In this document: piece after piece, positions 7,295 through 13,794 of the stretch
How positions within the stretch are numbered: position 1 is the first letter of the stretch
Layout of the letters: each line of letters opens with the position of its first letter
Origin: an uncultured Comamonadaceae bacterium
GTDB lineage: Bacteria > Pseudomonadota > Gammaproteobacteria > Burkholderiales > Burkholderiaceae_C
Direction: 5' to 3'
DNA: 13,794 bases
Assembly (NCBI GenBank): GCA_937871735.1
Contig: CALMOI010000424.1
Location: forward strand, 1 to 13,794
Notes under the pieces: model-generated
Database searches by the model: none
Told to the model about the DNA's origin: nothing
What the model saw: the letters and a program-made list of their open reading frames with translations, nothing else
Position numbers and translations under genes: made by a program

Positions 7295-10200
7295 GCTGCG
7301 GTCAATCCGTGTTGCAGCAACAACTCAACCAAATGCTCGCCTTGGCTGTCGGTGTAGCTGCCGGTGAACTTGGTGTACTTGTCGCTGGAAGCGCCTGAGG
7401 TGGCACCGCCGTCAGCGCCAAAGGCATCGGCCTTGCCCACTTGGGTCAGACCGTCCAGCGCCACGGTGCCGCCGTTGGTGGAGTTGGCCATGAAGCGCAC
7501 CATTTGATGTGTGCCATCCACATCCAGCGCATCGCTTTGCAGGTGGAACAGATCAGCCGCGCTCACCGTCAAGCTGCTGTTGAGGCCCGCAAAATAGAAA
7601 GCCTCCACATGCCCAATCACCTGGCCTGAGCCTTCGGGGTTGTTCCAGTCGGCAAAGTCAAACGTCAGATCGGTGCCGCTGAAGTTGACGCGATCAATGC
7701 CATCGCCGCCGTCCAAGCGGGCAAAGCCCAAGCTTTCAGGCTTGAACAGTTGGAACAAATCGTCGCCAGAGCCAGCCAGCAGCACATCGCCCACGCTGGA
7801 GTAGACGTTCAAGTGCTGGTCTGTGCCTTCGCCGATCCAAGTTTTGGGGTGCTCGCCATCGACGTTGTTGATGCTGAAGCTGCTTGCGTCGCTGCTCTTT
7901 TCAGCCACAGTGACCGCCACTTGGAAGGTGTTGGTGGCCGTGTTGCCCGCCGCATCGCTAGAAGTGACGGTGATGTAAGTGAAACCCGCTGCATTCGCCG
8001 TGCCGACGATGTGGCCCGTGGTGTCGTCAATGGTCAAGCCATCGGGCAAGCTGCCCAAGGTGTCTTCCACCAGATCGTCTGCGGTCAAATCGCGTCCATT
8101 GAGCGGGTCGATATCGACGGCATCGCCGCGCAACACCACTTGGTTGGTCAACGGCGTGTCGTCGCCGGAACCGGCCACGGTATCGACCGTGAAGCTCTCG
8201 CCATCCATCGAATCGGTGTTGCCCGCCACATCGGTGACGGTGATGGTGGGGGTGTAGTCACCGTCGGGCAAGATGGTGCTGACATCGACGCTCCACGCGC
8301 CATCATCGCCCGCCACGGTGGTGTAGTTGTGACCATCCAGCGTGACCACGACGGTGGCTCCGGCCTCAGCCGTGCCGCTGAGGTTGGGCTTGTTGTTGTT
8401 GGTGATGTTGTCTGCGGTGTCCACGCCGGTGTCGTTCACGTCGTCGTGGGTCAAGCCACCCGTGAACTCTGCCAGCGTCACATCCACGGTGAACGCCACG
8501 CCTTCAATCGGGTCGCTGACGTTACCGGCCACGTCGGTGATGGTGATCAGCGGTGTGTACTCGCCGTCACTGAGGCCGTCCGCTGTGATGCTCCAGTTGC
8601 CGTGTTCGTCCGCGTCGGTTTCAAACACGTTGCCGCCCACATCGACGGCGATGTGCACCCCCGCTTCTGCGGTACCGGCGATGGTGGGCGCGTCGTTGGA
8701 TGTCAGGTTGTCGTCGCTGGCCGCTCCGGTGTCGTTGGCTGCGTCGTGCACCAGCTCGCCGGTGACGCTGCTGGCATCGGGGGCGGTGGTGTCGATGGTG
8801 AAGGCGGTGCCGTGGATCGCGGCGCTTTCGTTGCCCGCTGCGTCGGTGACGGTGATGATGGGGGTGTAGGTGCCGTCATCCAAAGCGTCAAGCTGCACGC
8901 TCCAGTTGCCGTCTTCGTCAGCTTGGGTTTCAAAGGTGTTGCCGCCAACATCGACATGGATCAGCGCCAGCGCGTCGGCGGTGCCGGTCACGGTGGGGGC
9001 GTTGTTGGCGGTGATGCCGTCTTCGCTGTCGAGGCCGGTGTCGTTGTCGGCGGTCAAGCCGCCGGTGACGCTGCTGGAGTCTGGCGCTTCGGTGTCGATG
9101 GTGAAGGCGACTCCTTCGCTTTCGGTGACGTTGCCTGCTGCATCGGTGACGGTGATGGTGGGGGTGTACTCGCCGTCTGCGAGAGATTTGTCCACGTCCA
9201 ATGTCCAGTTGCCGTCGTCGTCAGCTTGGGTCTGGAAGATGTCGCCGTTCAAGTCGATGCTGACGCTGGCCCCGGGTTCTGCGGTACCGCTCAGGCTGGG
9301 CATGTTGTTGTTGGTGATGCTGTCTGCGGTATCGACGCCGGTGTCGCTCACGTCGTCATGCACCAGCTCGCCGGTGGCAGCATCAGGGGCGGTGACGTCC
9401 ACGATGAACGCCACGCCTTCAATCGGGTCGCTGACGTTACCGGCCACGTCCGTCACCGTGATCAGCGGTGTGTATTCACCGTCACTGAGGCCATCGGCGG
9501 TGACGCTCCAGTTGCCATGCTCGTCTGCATCGGTTTCAAACACGCTGCCGCCCACATCGACGGCGATGTGCGCCCCGGCTTCTGCGGTACCGGCGATGGT
9601 GGGTGCGTCGTTGGATGTGAGGTTGTCGTCGCTGGCCGCTCCGGTGTCGTTGGCTGCGTCATGCACCAACTCGCCTGTGGCGGTGTCGGGCGCTGTCGTA
9701 TCGATGGTGAAGGCGGTGCCGTGGATCGCGGTGCTTTCGTTGCCCGCTGCGTCGGTGACGGTGATGACCGGGGTGTAGGTGCCGTCATCCAAAGCGTCAA
9801 GCTGCACGCTCCAGTTGCCGTCTTCGTCAGCTTGGGTTTCAAAGGTGTTGCCGCCAACATCGACATGGATCAGCGCCAGCGCGTCGGCGGTGCCGGTCAC
9901 GGTGGGGGCGTTGTTGGCGGTGATGCCGTCTTCGCTGTCGAGGCCGGTGTCGTTGTCGGCGGTCAAGCCGCCGGTGACGCTGCTGGAGTCTGGCGCTTCG
10001 GTGTCGATGGTGAAGGCGACTCCTTCGCTTTCGGTGACGTTGCCTGCTGCATCGGTGACGGTGATGGTGGGGGTGTACTCGCCGTCTGCGAGGGCTTTGC
10101 TCACGTCTACTGTCCAGTTGCCGTCTTCGTCGGCTTGGGTCTGGAAGATGTCGCCGTTCAAGTCGATGCTGACGCTGGCCCCAGCTTCTGCCGTGCCACT

Positions 10201-13200
10201 GAGGCTGGGCATGTTGTTGTTGGTGATGCTGTCTGCGGTATCGACACCGGTGTCGCTCACGTCGTCATGCACCAGCTCGCCTGTGGCTGCGTCCGGGGCG
10301 GTCACGTCTACCGTGAACATCACGCCTTCAATGGCATCGCTGACGTTGCCCGCCACGTCGGTGATGGTGATCAGCGGTGTGTAGTCGCCATCGCTCAGGC
10401 CGTCGGCTGTGATGCTCCAGTGGCCGTGCTCATCTGCGTCGGTTTCAAACACGTTGCCGCCGACATCGACGGCGATGTGCACCCCAGCTTCTGCGGTACC
10501 GGCGATGGTGGGCGCGTCGTTGGATGTGAGGTTGTCGTCGCTGGCCGCTCCGGTGTCGTTGGCTTCGTCGTGTACCAGCTCGCCTGTGACGCCGCTGGCA
10601 TCGGGCGCGGTGGTATCGATGGTGACGGACGTGCCCGAAACGTGGACTTGGTTGCCTGCGTCGTCCACGTACAGCACGCCGGGCACGTAGGTGCCGTCTT
10701 CCAGTTCGTTGCCTTCCGGGATTTGCAGCGACCACTCACCCGCATCATCGGTTTGGGTGACGTAGGTCACGCCTGCGAACTTGATGATCACGGTGACAGG
10801 GCTGCTCACGTCCAACGTGCCCGCCAACATGGGCAAGGGGTTGTTGGTGATGCCATCTTCGGAGCTGCTGCCGGTGTCGATGGTTTCGTCGCCTTGAACC
10901 AAACCCGCTGGGGTGCTTTCAGTCGGGGATGTGGCCTGCACCGTGAAGGGCGTGCCGTCAAAGGCATCGCTCACGTTGCCAGCCAAGTCGGTCACAGTGA
11001 CAGACGGGGTGTACTCGCCGTCGCCCAATGCGGTGGTGACCACCACGCTCCAGTGGCCGCTGGCATCGGCCTCGGTTTGGTAGTCGGTGCCATCAATGCT
11101 CACCAACACGGCGGCGTGGGCCTCAGTTTGGCCTTCGATGGTGGGGCGGGCGACATTGGTCAGGCCGTCGTCACTCGACAAGCCGCTGTCGCTGCTGGCG
11201 GCCAAATGGGCCGTAGCGGTGGAAACATCGGGCGGCGTGGTGTCCACGGTGATGGGCGTCATGCTGGTGGGTGCGCTGACGTTGCCAGCCGCATCCGTCA
11301 CCGTGACGACCGGGGTGTAAGTGCCGTCGGCCAGCGGCTCGGACAGCGCCAAGCTCCAACTGCCGTCAGCGTGAATGTCAGTCGCTGCGATGTGGTGCGT
11401 CACACCGGCCAAAGTCACGCTGACATCGGTGACACCGGCTTCAGCTTGCCCGGCCAACACCAGTTGCGCATTGCTGGTCACGCCGTCGGTTTTGTTGCTG
11501 CCGGTGTCGTATTCCACGTCAGCCGTATTGGTCGCCAAGCCGACATGCCCGGCATCGGCCACGGTGTCCAGCGTGAAGCTGAGTTTGGTCACCGGCGAGA
11601 CCGTGCCGTTTTGCGTGAACGACTGGCGGGCGTACACGTCGTGCGCGCCATCGGTCAACGTGGGCAGCGTGGTGCTCCAGGTGACTTGATCCAAGCTGTA
11701 TTGCAGCAGCGCGCCGCTGACTTGGCCGGTCACCACGATGTCGCCGTGGTTGGTGATGTGGTCGGTGGCCGAGTGGCCGCTGTCGGTGTGCAGCGCCAGT
11801 GTGGGCGCGGTGGGCGTGGTGGTGTTGAGCGTGAACTCAAACGCTGCGCTGGCAGCGGTCACGGTGCCGTCGCTGTAATGCAGACGGGCTTGCACGCTGA
11901 GCGCGCCGTTTGCCGGGGTGAATTTGTCTTCGGCCACCCAAGTGGTGCCGCCGTCGGTAGAGAACTCCAGCGTGGCCGCTGCGCTGCGCCCGGCCACCAC
12001 CAAGCGGGCATCGCTGGTGATGCGGTCGGTGGCGCTGCTGCCGGTGTCAGCTTGCAAGCCGACGATCAACGGCGTGGCCGCCGCCAACTGCGCTTGGGTG
12101 ATGCCCGACAACTGCGTCGCCGCGCCCACCGCTTGCGTGGCTGCGGCCAAGTCCGTCCAATCAACCGTCACGCTGGGGGCTGCATCGGCCAGTGCGATCT
12201 GCAAGGCGTTGGCGTGGGTCAAGTCCAGCTTGCTGTCGCTCAGCAAGGTGGTGGCCAAGGCGCTCATCACGTCTTGCGACACGCTGGCATCGCCGCCGCT
12301 GACCGTGGTCAACACGGTCGCCAACTGCGCCGCCGCTTTTTGCACGGCCAACGCGTCAGCGGCATTGGCCGAAGCATCCCAAGGATTAAAGGTGGTCAAG
12401 TCCAGTGCGCTGGACAAGCCCAAGGCCGTTTTGACCGCGTTGGCCGCATCGGCCAAGGTCATGCTGCTGGGGCCGTGTTCGTACACAGCGGTGATCAACG
12501 AGGTCAGCGGGCTGACGACCACCGTGCCGTTGGCCACCAAGCCGCCGGTCAGCGTCAGGGTCAAGGTGTTGGGCAAGCCGGTGTCAATGTTGGTGCCGCC
12601 CACCACGATCAAGGTGCTGTCCACATCGGTCGGGTTGGTCAGTTGCAGCACGCCGTGTTCGTCGGTCACGCCGACTTTTTCGGTGGCGCTGTAGGTGCCG
12701 TCGTGGTTGGTGTCGATGTAGACCGTGGCGTTTTTGATCAAGCCGTCTTGCACGATCACTTTGGCGCTCGTGCTGCTGGTGCCGCTTGAGCTGCTGCCAC
12801 CTCCGCCGCCACCGCCCCCTGCGGCCAGCGCCAAGCCGCCGCCCAGCAAGGCGTACATGCCCCAATCGCCAGCGCCGCTGGCGGCAGGCGCTGTGGCTGT
12901 CCGCTCAAACATCACCGGGCGCTCGGCCACATCGGAGGTCGTGGTCTCGCTCGCCAAACCGCTGCTCAATTGCGCCAACTGGTACACATTGTCCGCAGCG
13001 CCTGTGGTGTGCGTCACGGCGGCAAGTTGCGCTTGCACCACATCCAAAGCCGCCTGATCTTGTTCGCTCAAGGCGCTGATCGCGGCCTCGTCATCTGTTG
13101 GTAAAGCGGCTTGACCACGGGCCAAAGGGTTGCCCTTGATCTTGGCCGTGTCAGCGGGTTTGCCCAGTGCCGCAGCCACCACGGCAGCGCCATGAACCCC

Positions 13201-13284
13201 CACCGAATGCCCCTGCTCCTGAGCCGTGTGGCGAGCGGGCGTAGACGAGATCAAAGAGGAGGAATTGGAATCAACGGTACTCAT
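7291..13284 (-). CDS. Giant type I-secreted Ig-repeat adhesin (BapA/LapA-like)
   Basis: The protein has 1997 residues, is acidic, and appears to have no cysteine. It has no Sec signal, as expected for type I export by the three genes that follow. Residues 1-140 are a polar N-terminal module. Residues 141-163 are a hydrophobic Gly/Ala stretch ending in eight glycines. An EF-hand-like loop DTNHDGTYSATE follows at 191-202. An Ala-rich helical region covers about 275-400. About twelve Ig-like domains occupy about 412-1702, many ending in DxAGN followed by a TxDT-type strand. A further cadherin/He_PIG-like domain sits at about 1703-1795. Two RTX nonapeptides (AGSGDDLFQ at 1837-1845 and GGDGIDRVN at 1859-1867) precede a C-terminal export region ending LVELLLQHGLTAA. 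I chose the ATG at 13284 (MSTVDSNSSS) with GAGG 8 nt upstream; an upstream TTG extension of 25 residues is not supported. A role in attachment and biofilm is inferred from architecture. Confidence 0.93.
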   Translation of the reverse strand: MSTVDSNSSSLISSTPARHTAQEQGHSVGVHGAAVVAAALGKPADTAKIKGNPLARGQAALPTDDEAAISALSEQDQAALDVVQAQLAAVTHTTGAADNVYQLAQLSSGLASETTTSDVAERPVMFERTATAPAASGAGDWGMYALLGGGLALAAGGGGGGGGSSSSGTSSTSAKVIVQDGLIKNATVYIDTNHDGTYSATEKVGVTDEHGVLQLTNPTDVDSTLIVVGGTNIDTGLPNTLTLTLTGGLVANGTVVVSPLTSLITAVYEHGPSSMTLADAANAVKTALGLSSALDLTTFNPWDASANAADALAVQKAAAQLATVLTTVSGGDASVSQDVMSALATTLLSDSKLDLTHANALQIALADAAPSVTVDWTDLAAATQAVGAATQLSGITQAQLAAATPLIVGLQADTGSSATDRITSDARLVVAGRSAAATLEFSTDGGTTWVAEDKFTPANGALSVQARLHYSDGTVTAASAAFEFTLNTTTPTAPTLALHTDSGHSATDHITNHGDIVVTGQVSGALLQYSLDQVTWSTTLPTLTDGAHDVYARQSFTQNGTVSPVTKLSFTLDTVADAGHVGLATNTADVEYDTGSNKTDGVTSNAQLVLAGQAEAGVTDVSVTLAGVTHHIAATDIHADGSWSLALSEPLADGTYTPVVTVTDAAGNVSAPTSMTPITVDTTPPDVSTATAHLAASSDSGLSSDDGLTNVARPTIEGQTEAHAAVLVSIDGTDYQTEADASGHWSVVVTTALGDGEYTPSVTVTDLAGNVSDAFDGTPFTVQATSPTESTPAGLVQGDETIDTGSSSEDGITNNPLPMLAGTLDVSSPVTVIIKFAGVTYVTQTDDAGEWSLQIPEGNELEDGTYVPGVLYVDDAGNQVHVSGTSVTIDTTAPDASGVTGELVHDEANDTGAASDDNLTSNDAPTIAGTAEAGVHIAVDVGGNVFETDADEHGHWSITADGLSDGDYTPLITITDVAGNVSDAIEGVMFTVDVTAPDAATGELVHDDVSDTGVDTADSITNNNMPSLSGTAEAGASVSIDLNGDIFQTQADEDGNWTVDVSKALADGEYTPTITVTDAAGNVTESEGVAFTIDTEAPDSSSVTGGLTADNDTGLDSEDGITANNAPTVTGTADALALIHVDVGGNTFETQADEDGNWSVQLDALDDGTYTPVITVTDAAGNESTAIHGTAFTIDTTAPDTATGELVHDAANDTGAASDDNLTSNDAPTIAGTAEAGAHIAVDVGGSVFETDADEHGNWSVTADGLSDGEYTPLITVTDVAGNVSDPIEGVAFIVDVTAPDAATGELVHDDVSDTGVDTADSITNNNMPSLSGTAEPGASVSIDLNGDIFQTQADDDGNWTLDVDKSLADGEYTPTITVTDAAGNVTESEGVAFTIDTEAPDSSSVTGGLTADNDTGLDSEDGITANNAPTVTGTADALALIHVDVGGNTFETQADEDGNWSVQLDALDDGTYTPIITVTDAAGNESAAIHGTAFTIDTTAPDASSVTGELVHDAANDTGAASDDNLTSNDAPTIAGTAEAGVHIAVDVGGNVFETDADEHGNWSITADGLSDGEYTPLITITDVAGNVSDPIEGVAFTVDVTLAEFTGGLTHDDVNDTGVDTADNITNNNKPNLSGTAEAGATVVVTLDGHNYTTVAGDDGAWSVDVSTILPDGDYTPTITVTDVAGNTDSMDGESFTVDTVAGSGDDTPLTNQVVLRGDAVDIDPLNGRDLTADDLVEDTLGSLPDGLTIDDTTGHIVGTANAAGFTYITVTSSDAAGNTATNTFQVAVTVAEKSSDASSFSINNVDGEHPKTWIGEGTDQHLNVYSSVGDVLLAGSGDDLFQLFKPESLGFARLDGGDGIDRVNFSGTDLTFDFADWNNPEGSGQVIGHVEAFYFAGLNSSLTVSAADLFHLQSDALDVDGTHQMVRFMANSTNGGTVALDGLTQVGKADAFGADGGATSGASSDKYTKFTGSYTDSQGEHLVELLLQHGLTAA
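8861..9183 (-). repeat. Perfect 323-bp direct repeat, copy 1
   Basis: By base-by-base reading, 8861-9183 equals 9770-10092 at a fixed offset of 909 bp. The nearest mismatches are at 8859-8860 on one side and 9184 on the other. It covers most of a type C Ig domain and the end of the neighbouring type B domain. Confidence 0.93.
9770..10092 (-). repeat. Perfect 323-bp direct repeat, copy 2
   Basis: This is the partner of 8861-9183 in the same orientation. The sequence just beyond it (from 10093) is visibly less similar to its counterpart, with many synonymous and some amino-acid differences. The identity is therefore confined to this block rather than shared evenly over the 909-bp unit. Confidence 0.93.
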
Positions 13285-13292
13285 GACGAACG

Positions 13293-13296
13293 CCTC
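13293..13296 (-). promoter_or_regulatory. Ribosome binding site of the adhesin gene
   Basis: GAGG on the minus strand, 8 nt before the ATG at 13284. It supports this start over the upstream in-frame TTG at 13359, which has no comparable site. Confidence 0.6.
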
Positions 13297-13323
13297 GAAA
13301 AGATGCAGGGATACCCGGTCAAC

Positions 13324-13353
13324 ACCGTAGCAACGAAAGAAAACTGCGGACAA
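13324..13353 (-). promoter_or_regulatory. Weak sigma70-like promoter candidate for the adhesin-curli operon
   Basis: On the minus strand TTGTCC (13353-13348) and TACGGT (13329-13324) are separated by 18 nt, each matching the consensus at 4 of 6 positions. A TG one base before the -10 element may help as an extended -10. Transcription would begin near 13317, giving a leader of about 33 nt. The match is weak, and a stationary-phase or activator-dependent promoter further upstream is equally possible. Confidence 0.2.
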
Positions 13354-13394
13354 AAACAAGGCGCGCCTCCGCCAACGACTGACGTTTGCGCGCC
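13351..13394 (-). terminator. Terminator-like hairpin in the adhesin leader
   Basis: Read on the minus strand, GGCGCGC (13394-13388) pairs with GCGCGCC (13366-13360). An inner AACG/CGTT stem closes a 5-nt loop at 13378-13382, and the structure is followed by TTGTTTTTG (13359-13351). This resembles a Rho-independent terminator 67 nt before the adhesin ATG. It could be an attenuator if the promoter lies upstream, or insulation if the promoter lies downstream. The stem has an internal asymmetric bulge, so its strength is uncertain. Confidence 0.4.
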
Positions 13395-13523
13395 CCCTAA
13401 TACTTTCATCTTAGGTGCCGAATGTGATTCTTTTTTGACACCGTCCGCGTCTAAGGTCTTGTCTGCACACGCATTTGTCATCCCTGCCGCATGAGCTGGC
13501 ATGGTCGGATTTGCCACACCAGC

Positions 13524-13537
13524 GACATCAAAATGTC
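13524..13537. promoter_or_regulatory. Small dyad, possible operator
   Basis: GACAT-CAAA-ATGTC is a perfect 5-bp inverted repeat with a 4-bp spacer in the middle of the divergent region, about 60-75 bp before the plus-strand gene. Its size suits a dimeric regulator, but a dyad this short can arise by chance. Confidence 0.2.
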
Positions 13538-13597
13538 ATGCGCGTTCACTACAGTCACGCCGCCGGGCCACCTGCCGGTGGAGCCCCAACTCCCGCT

Positions 13598-13794
13598 ATG
13601 TCCGACGTGTCTGAGGTCACCTTGAAACTCCATTTTTTGCTGGCCCTGTCGCTGGCGTTCCCTTTGAGCGCCTTGGCTGGGTTCGACGAAGGTTTGGCTG
13701 CCGCTGAAAAATCCGACTACCTCGGTGCCCTGCGCCATTGGCAGCCGCTGGCCGCCGAAGGGGCCGAGCCGGTGCTTTACCTGCACGTGCCGAT
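13598..13794 (+). CDS. Secreted protein, possibly Sel1/TPR-like repeat, 5' part only
   Basis: An open frame from the ATG at 13598 runs off the window after 65 codons. Residues 9-28 form a clear Sec signal peptide (LKLHFLLALSLAFPLSALAG), followed by FDEGLAAAEKSDYLGALRHW and QPLAAEG. That segment resembles the first helical pair of Sel1-like repeat proteins, which usually reads F-x-x-G-x-x-A then a D-Y-x-x-A-L-x-x-W/L-x-P-L-A helix. A TTG at 13622 has GAGG 5 nt upstream and would give a cleaner signal peptide, so it may be the real start. After AAEG the sequence (AEPVLYLHV) departs from the usual repeat, which may be divergence or a sequence error near the edge. It is transcribed away from the adhesin operon; a functional link is unknown. 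Confidence 0.5.
   Translation, partial: MSDVSEVTLKLHFLLALSLAFPLSALAGFDEGLAAAEKSDYLGALRHWQPLAAEGAEPVLYLHVP

Larger units (their letters stand above)
8179..11238 (-). repeat. Array of ten Ig-like repeats in the adhesin, about 300 bp each
   Basis: Residues 683-1702 of the adhesin hold ten tandem domains of about 100 residues. Each has a TGELVHD-like start, a GTAEAG-like middle, a WSV-like strand, YTPxITVTDxAGN, and an FTxDxTAPD linker. From residue 892 the domains fall into three types in the order A-B-C, A-B-C, A-B': A at 892, 1197 and 1500; B at 995, 1298 and (diverged) 1603; C at 1096 and 1399. The outer two, at 683 and 786, are more diverged. The second-level unit is 303 residues, or 909 bp. 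Conserved Asp/Asn-rich linkers suggest calcium-rigidified rods, as in BapA and SiiE; this is inference. Confidence 0.92.
13285..13597. other. Divergent intergenic region between the adhesin operon and a plus-strand gene
   Basis: This 313-bp region separates divergent genes, so it must hold the main promoter for the eight-gene operon and probably one for the right-hand gene. It is less GC-rich than the genes, with A/T runs at 13351-13357 and 13430-13436. It contains the hairpin, promoter candidate and dyad listed separately, plus a CCACC-TGCC-GGTGG stem at 13568-13581 before the plus-strand gene. A TTGACA occurs on the plus strand at 13435-13440 but has no good -10 partner 16-18 nt downstream. 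I see no tRNA or recognised riboswitch. Confidence 0.7.

Noticed and set aside
8179..11238. A CRISPR-like or mobile-element repeat array
   Set aside because: The repeats are about 300 bp, in frame, and encode Ig-like domains; there are no short repeats with unique spacers, no transposase and no terminal inverted repeats.
7750..12789. A 1679-codon plus-strand open frame antisense to the adhesin
   Set aside because: It mirrors the adhesin's codon bias and tandem repeats. Its translation is a low-complexity Gly/Val/Ala/His text repeating in step with the Ig domains, with no recognisable domain, and the opposite strand is clearly coding.
13285..13359. A 25-residue N-terminal extension of the adhesin from a TTG
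   Set aside because: The TTG has no supporting ribosome binding site, while the ATG at 13284 has GAGG 8 nt upstream.
13281..13517. A 78-codon minus-strand frame ending in an ATGA overlap with the adhesin
   Set aside because: It starts at a GTG with no good ribosome binding site, resembles no known protein, and runs through the terminator-like hairpin. It is kept only as a possible leader peptide in the findings.
13478..13786. A 102-codon minus-strand frame at the right edge
   Set aside because: It lies opposite the secreted plus-strand protein, which has a convincing signal peptide; this frame has no features of its own.

Overview
The window is a GC-rich stretch of a Gram-negative chromosome. 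It encodes an outer-membrane lipoprotein, a TolC-like channel and periplasmic chaperones, so the host is diderm. Composition and the style of the giant adhesin suggest a betaproteobacterium, perhaps Burkholderiales, but no marker gene fixes this.

Almost the whole window is one minus-strand gene train of eight genes with no gap above 19 nt. In transcription order these are: a 1997-residue RTX/Ig-repeat surface adhesin (13284-7291); a LapB-type type I secretion ABC exporter (7294-5123); an HlyD/LapC-type membrane fusion protein (5123-3879); a TolC/LapE-type outer-membrane channel (3882-2584); then the curli assembly genes csgE (2575-2117), csgF (2097-1669) and csgG (1666-425); and finally a curlin-repeat subunit (428 to beyond base 1). 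Four junctions overlap by 1-4 nt. The TolC/CsgE junction, where type I secretion meets curli, is 8 nt long and the csgE ribosome binding site includes the tolC stop codon.

The main point of interest is this combination. A complete type I secretion module with its own giant adhesin, and a CsgEFG amyloid export module with a curlin, appear to form one coupled operon. In enteric bacteria these are separate loci. The layout predicts that a large surface-bound adhesin and an amyloid fibre are made together, probably for a biofilm matrix. No csgD, csgC, lapD or lapG is visible here.

The adhesin carries an N-terminal glycine-rich module, an EF-hand-like loop, about twelve Ig-like domains and a C-terminal region with two RTX nonapeptides. 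The Ig array has a higher-order A-B-C unit of 909 bp. One 323-bp stretch of it is perfectly repeated, pointing to recent duplication or gene conversion.

Upstream of the adhesin is a 313-bp divergent intergenic region. It holds a terminator-like hairpin in the adhesin leader, a weak promoter candidate and a small operator-like dyad. On its far side, at the right edge, a partial secreted protein resembling Sel1-repeat proteins runs out of the window on the plus strand.
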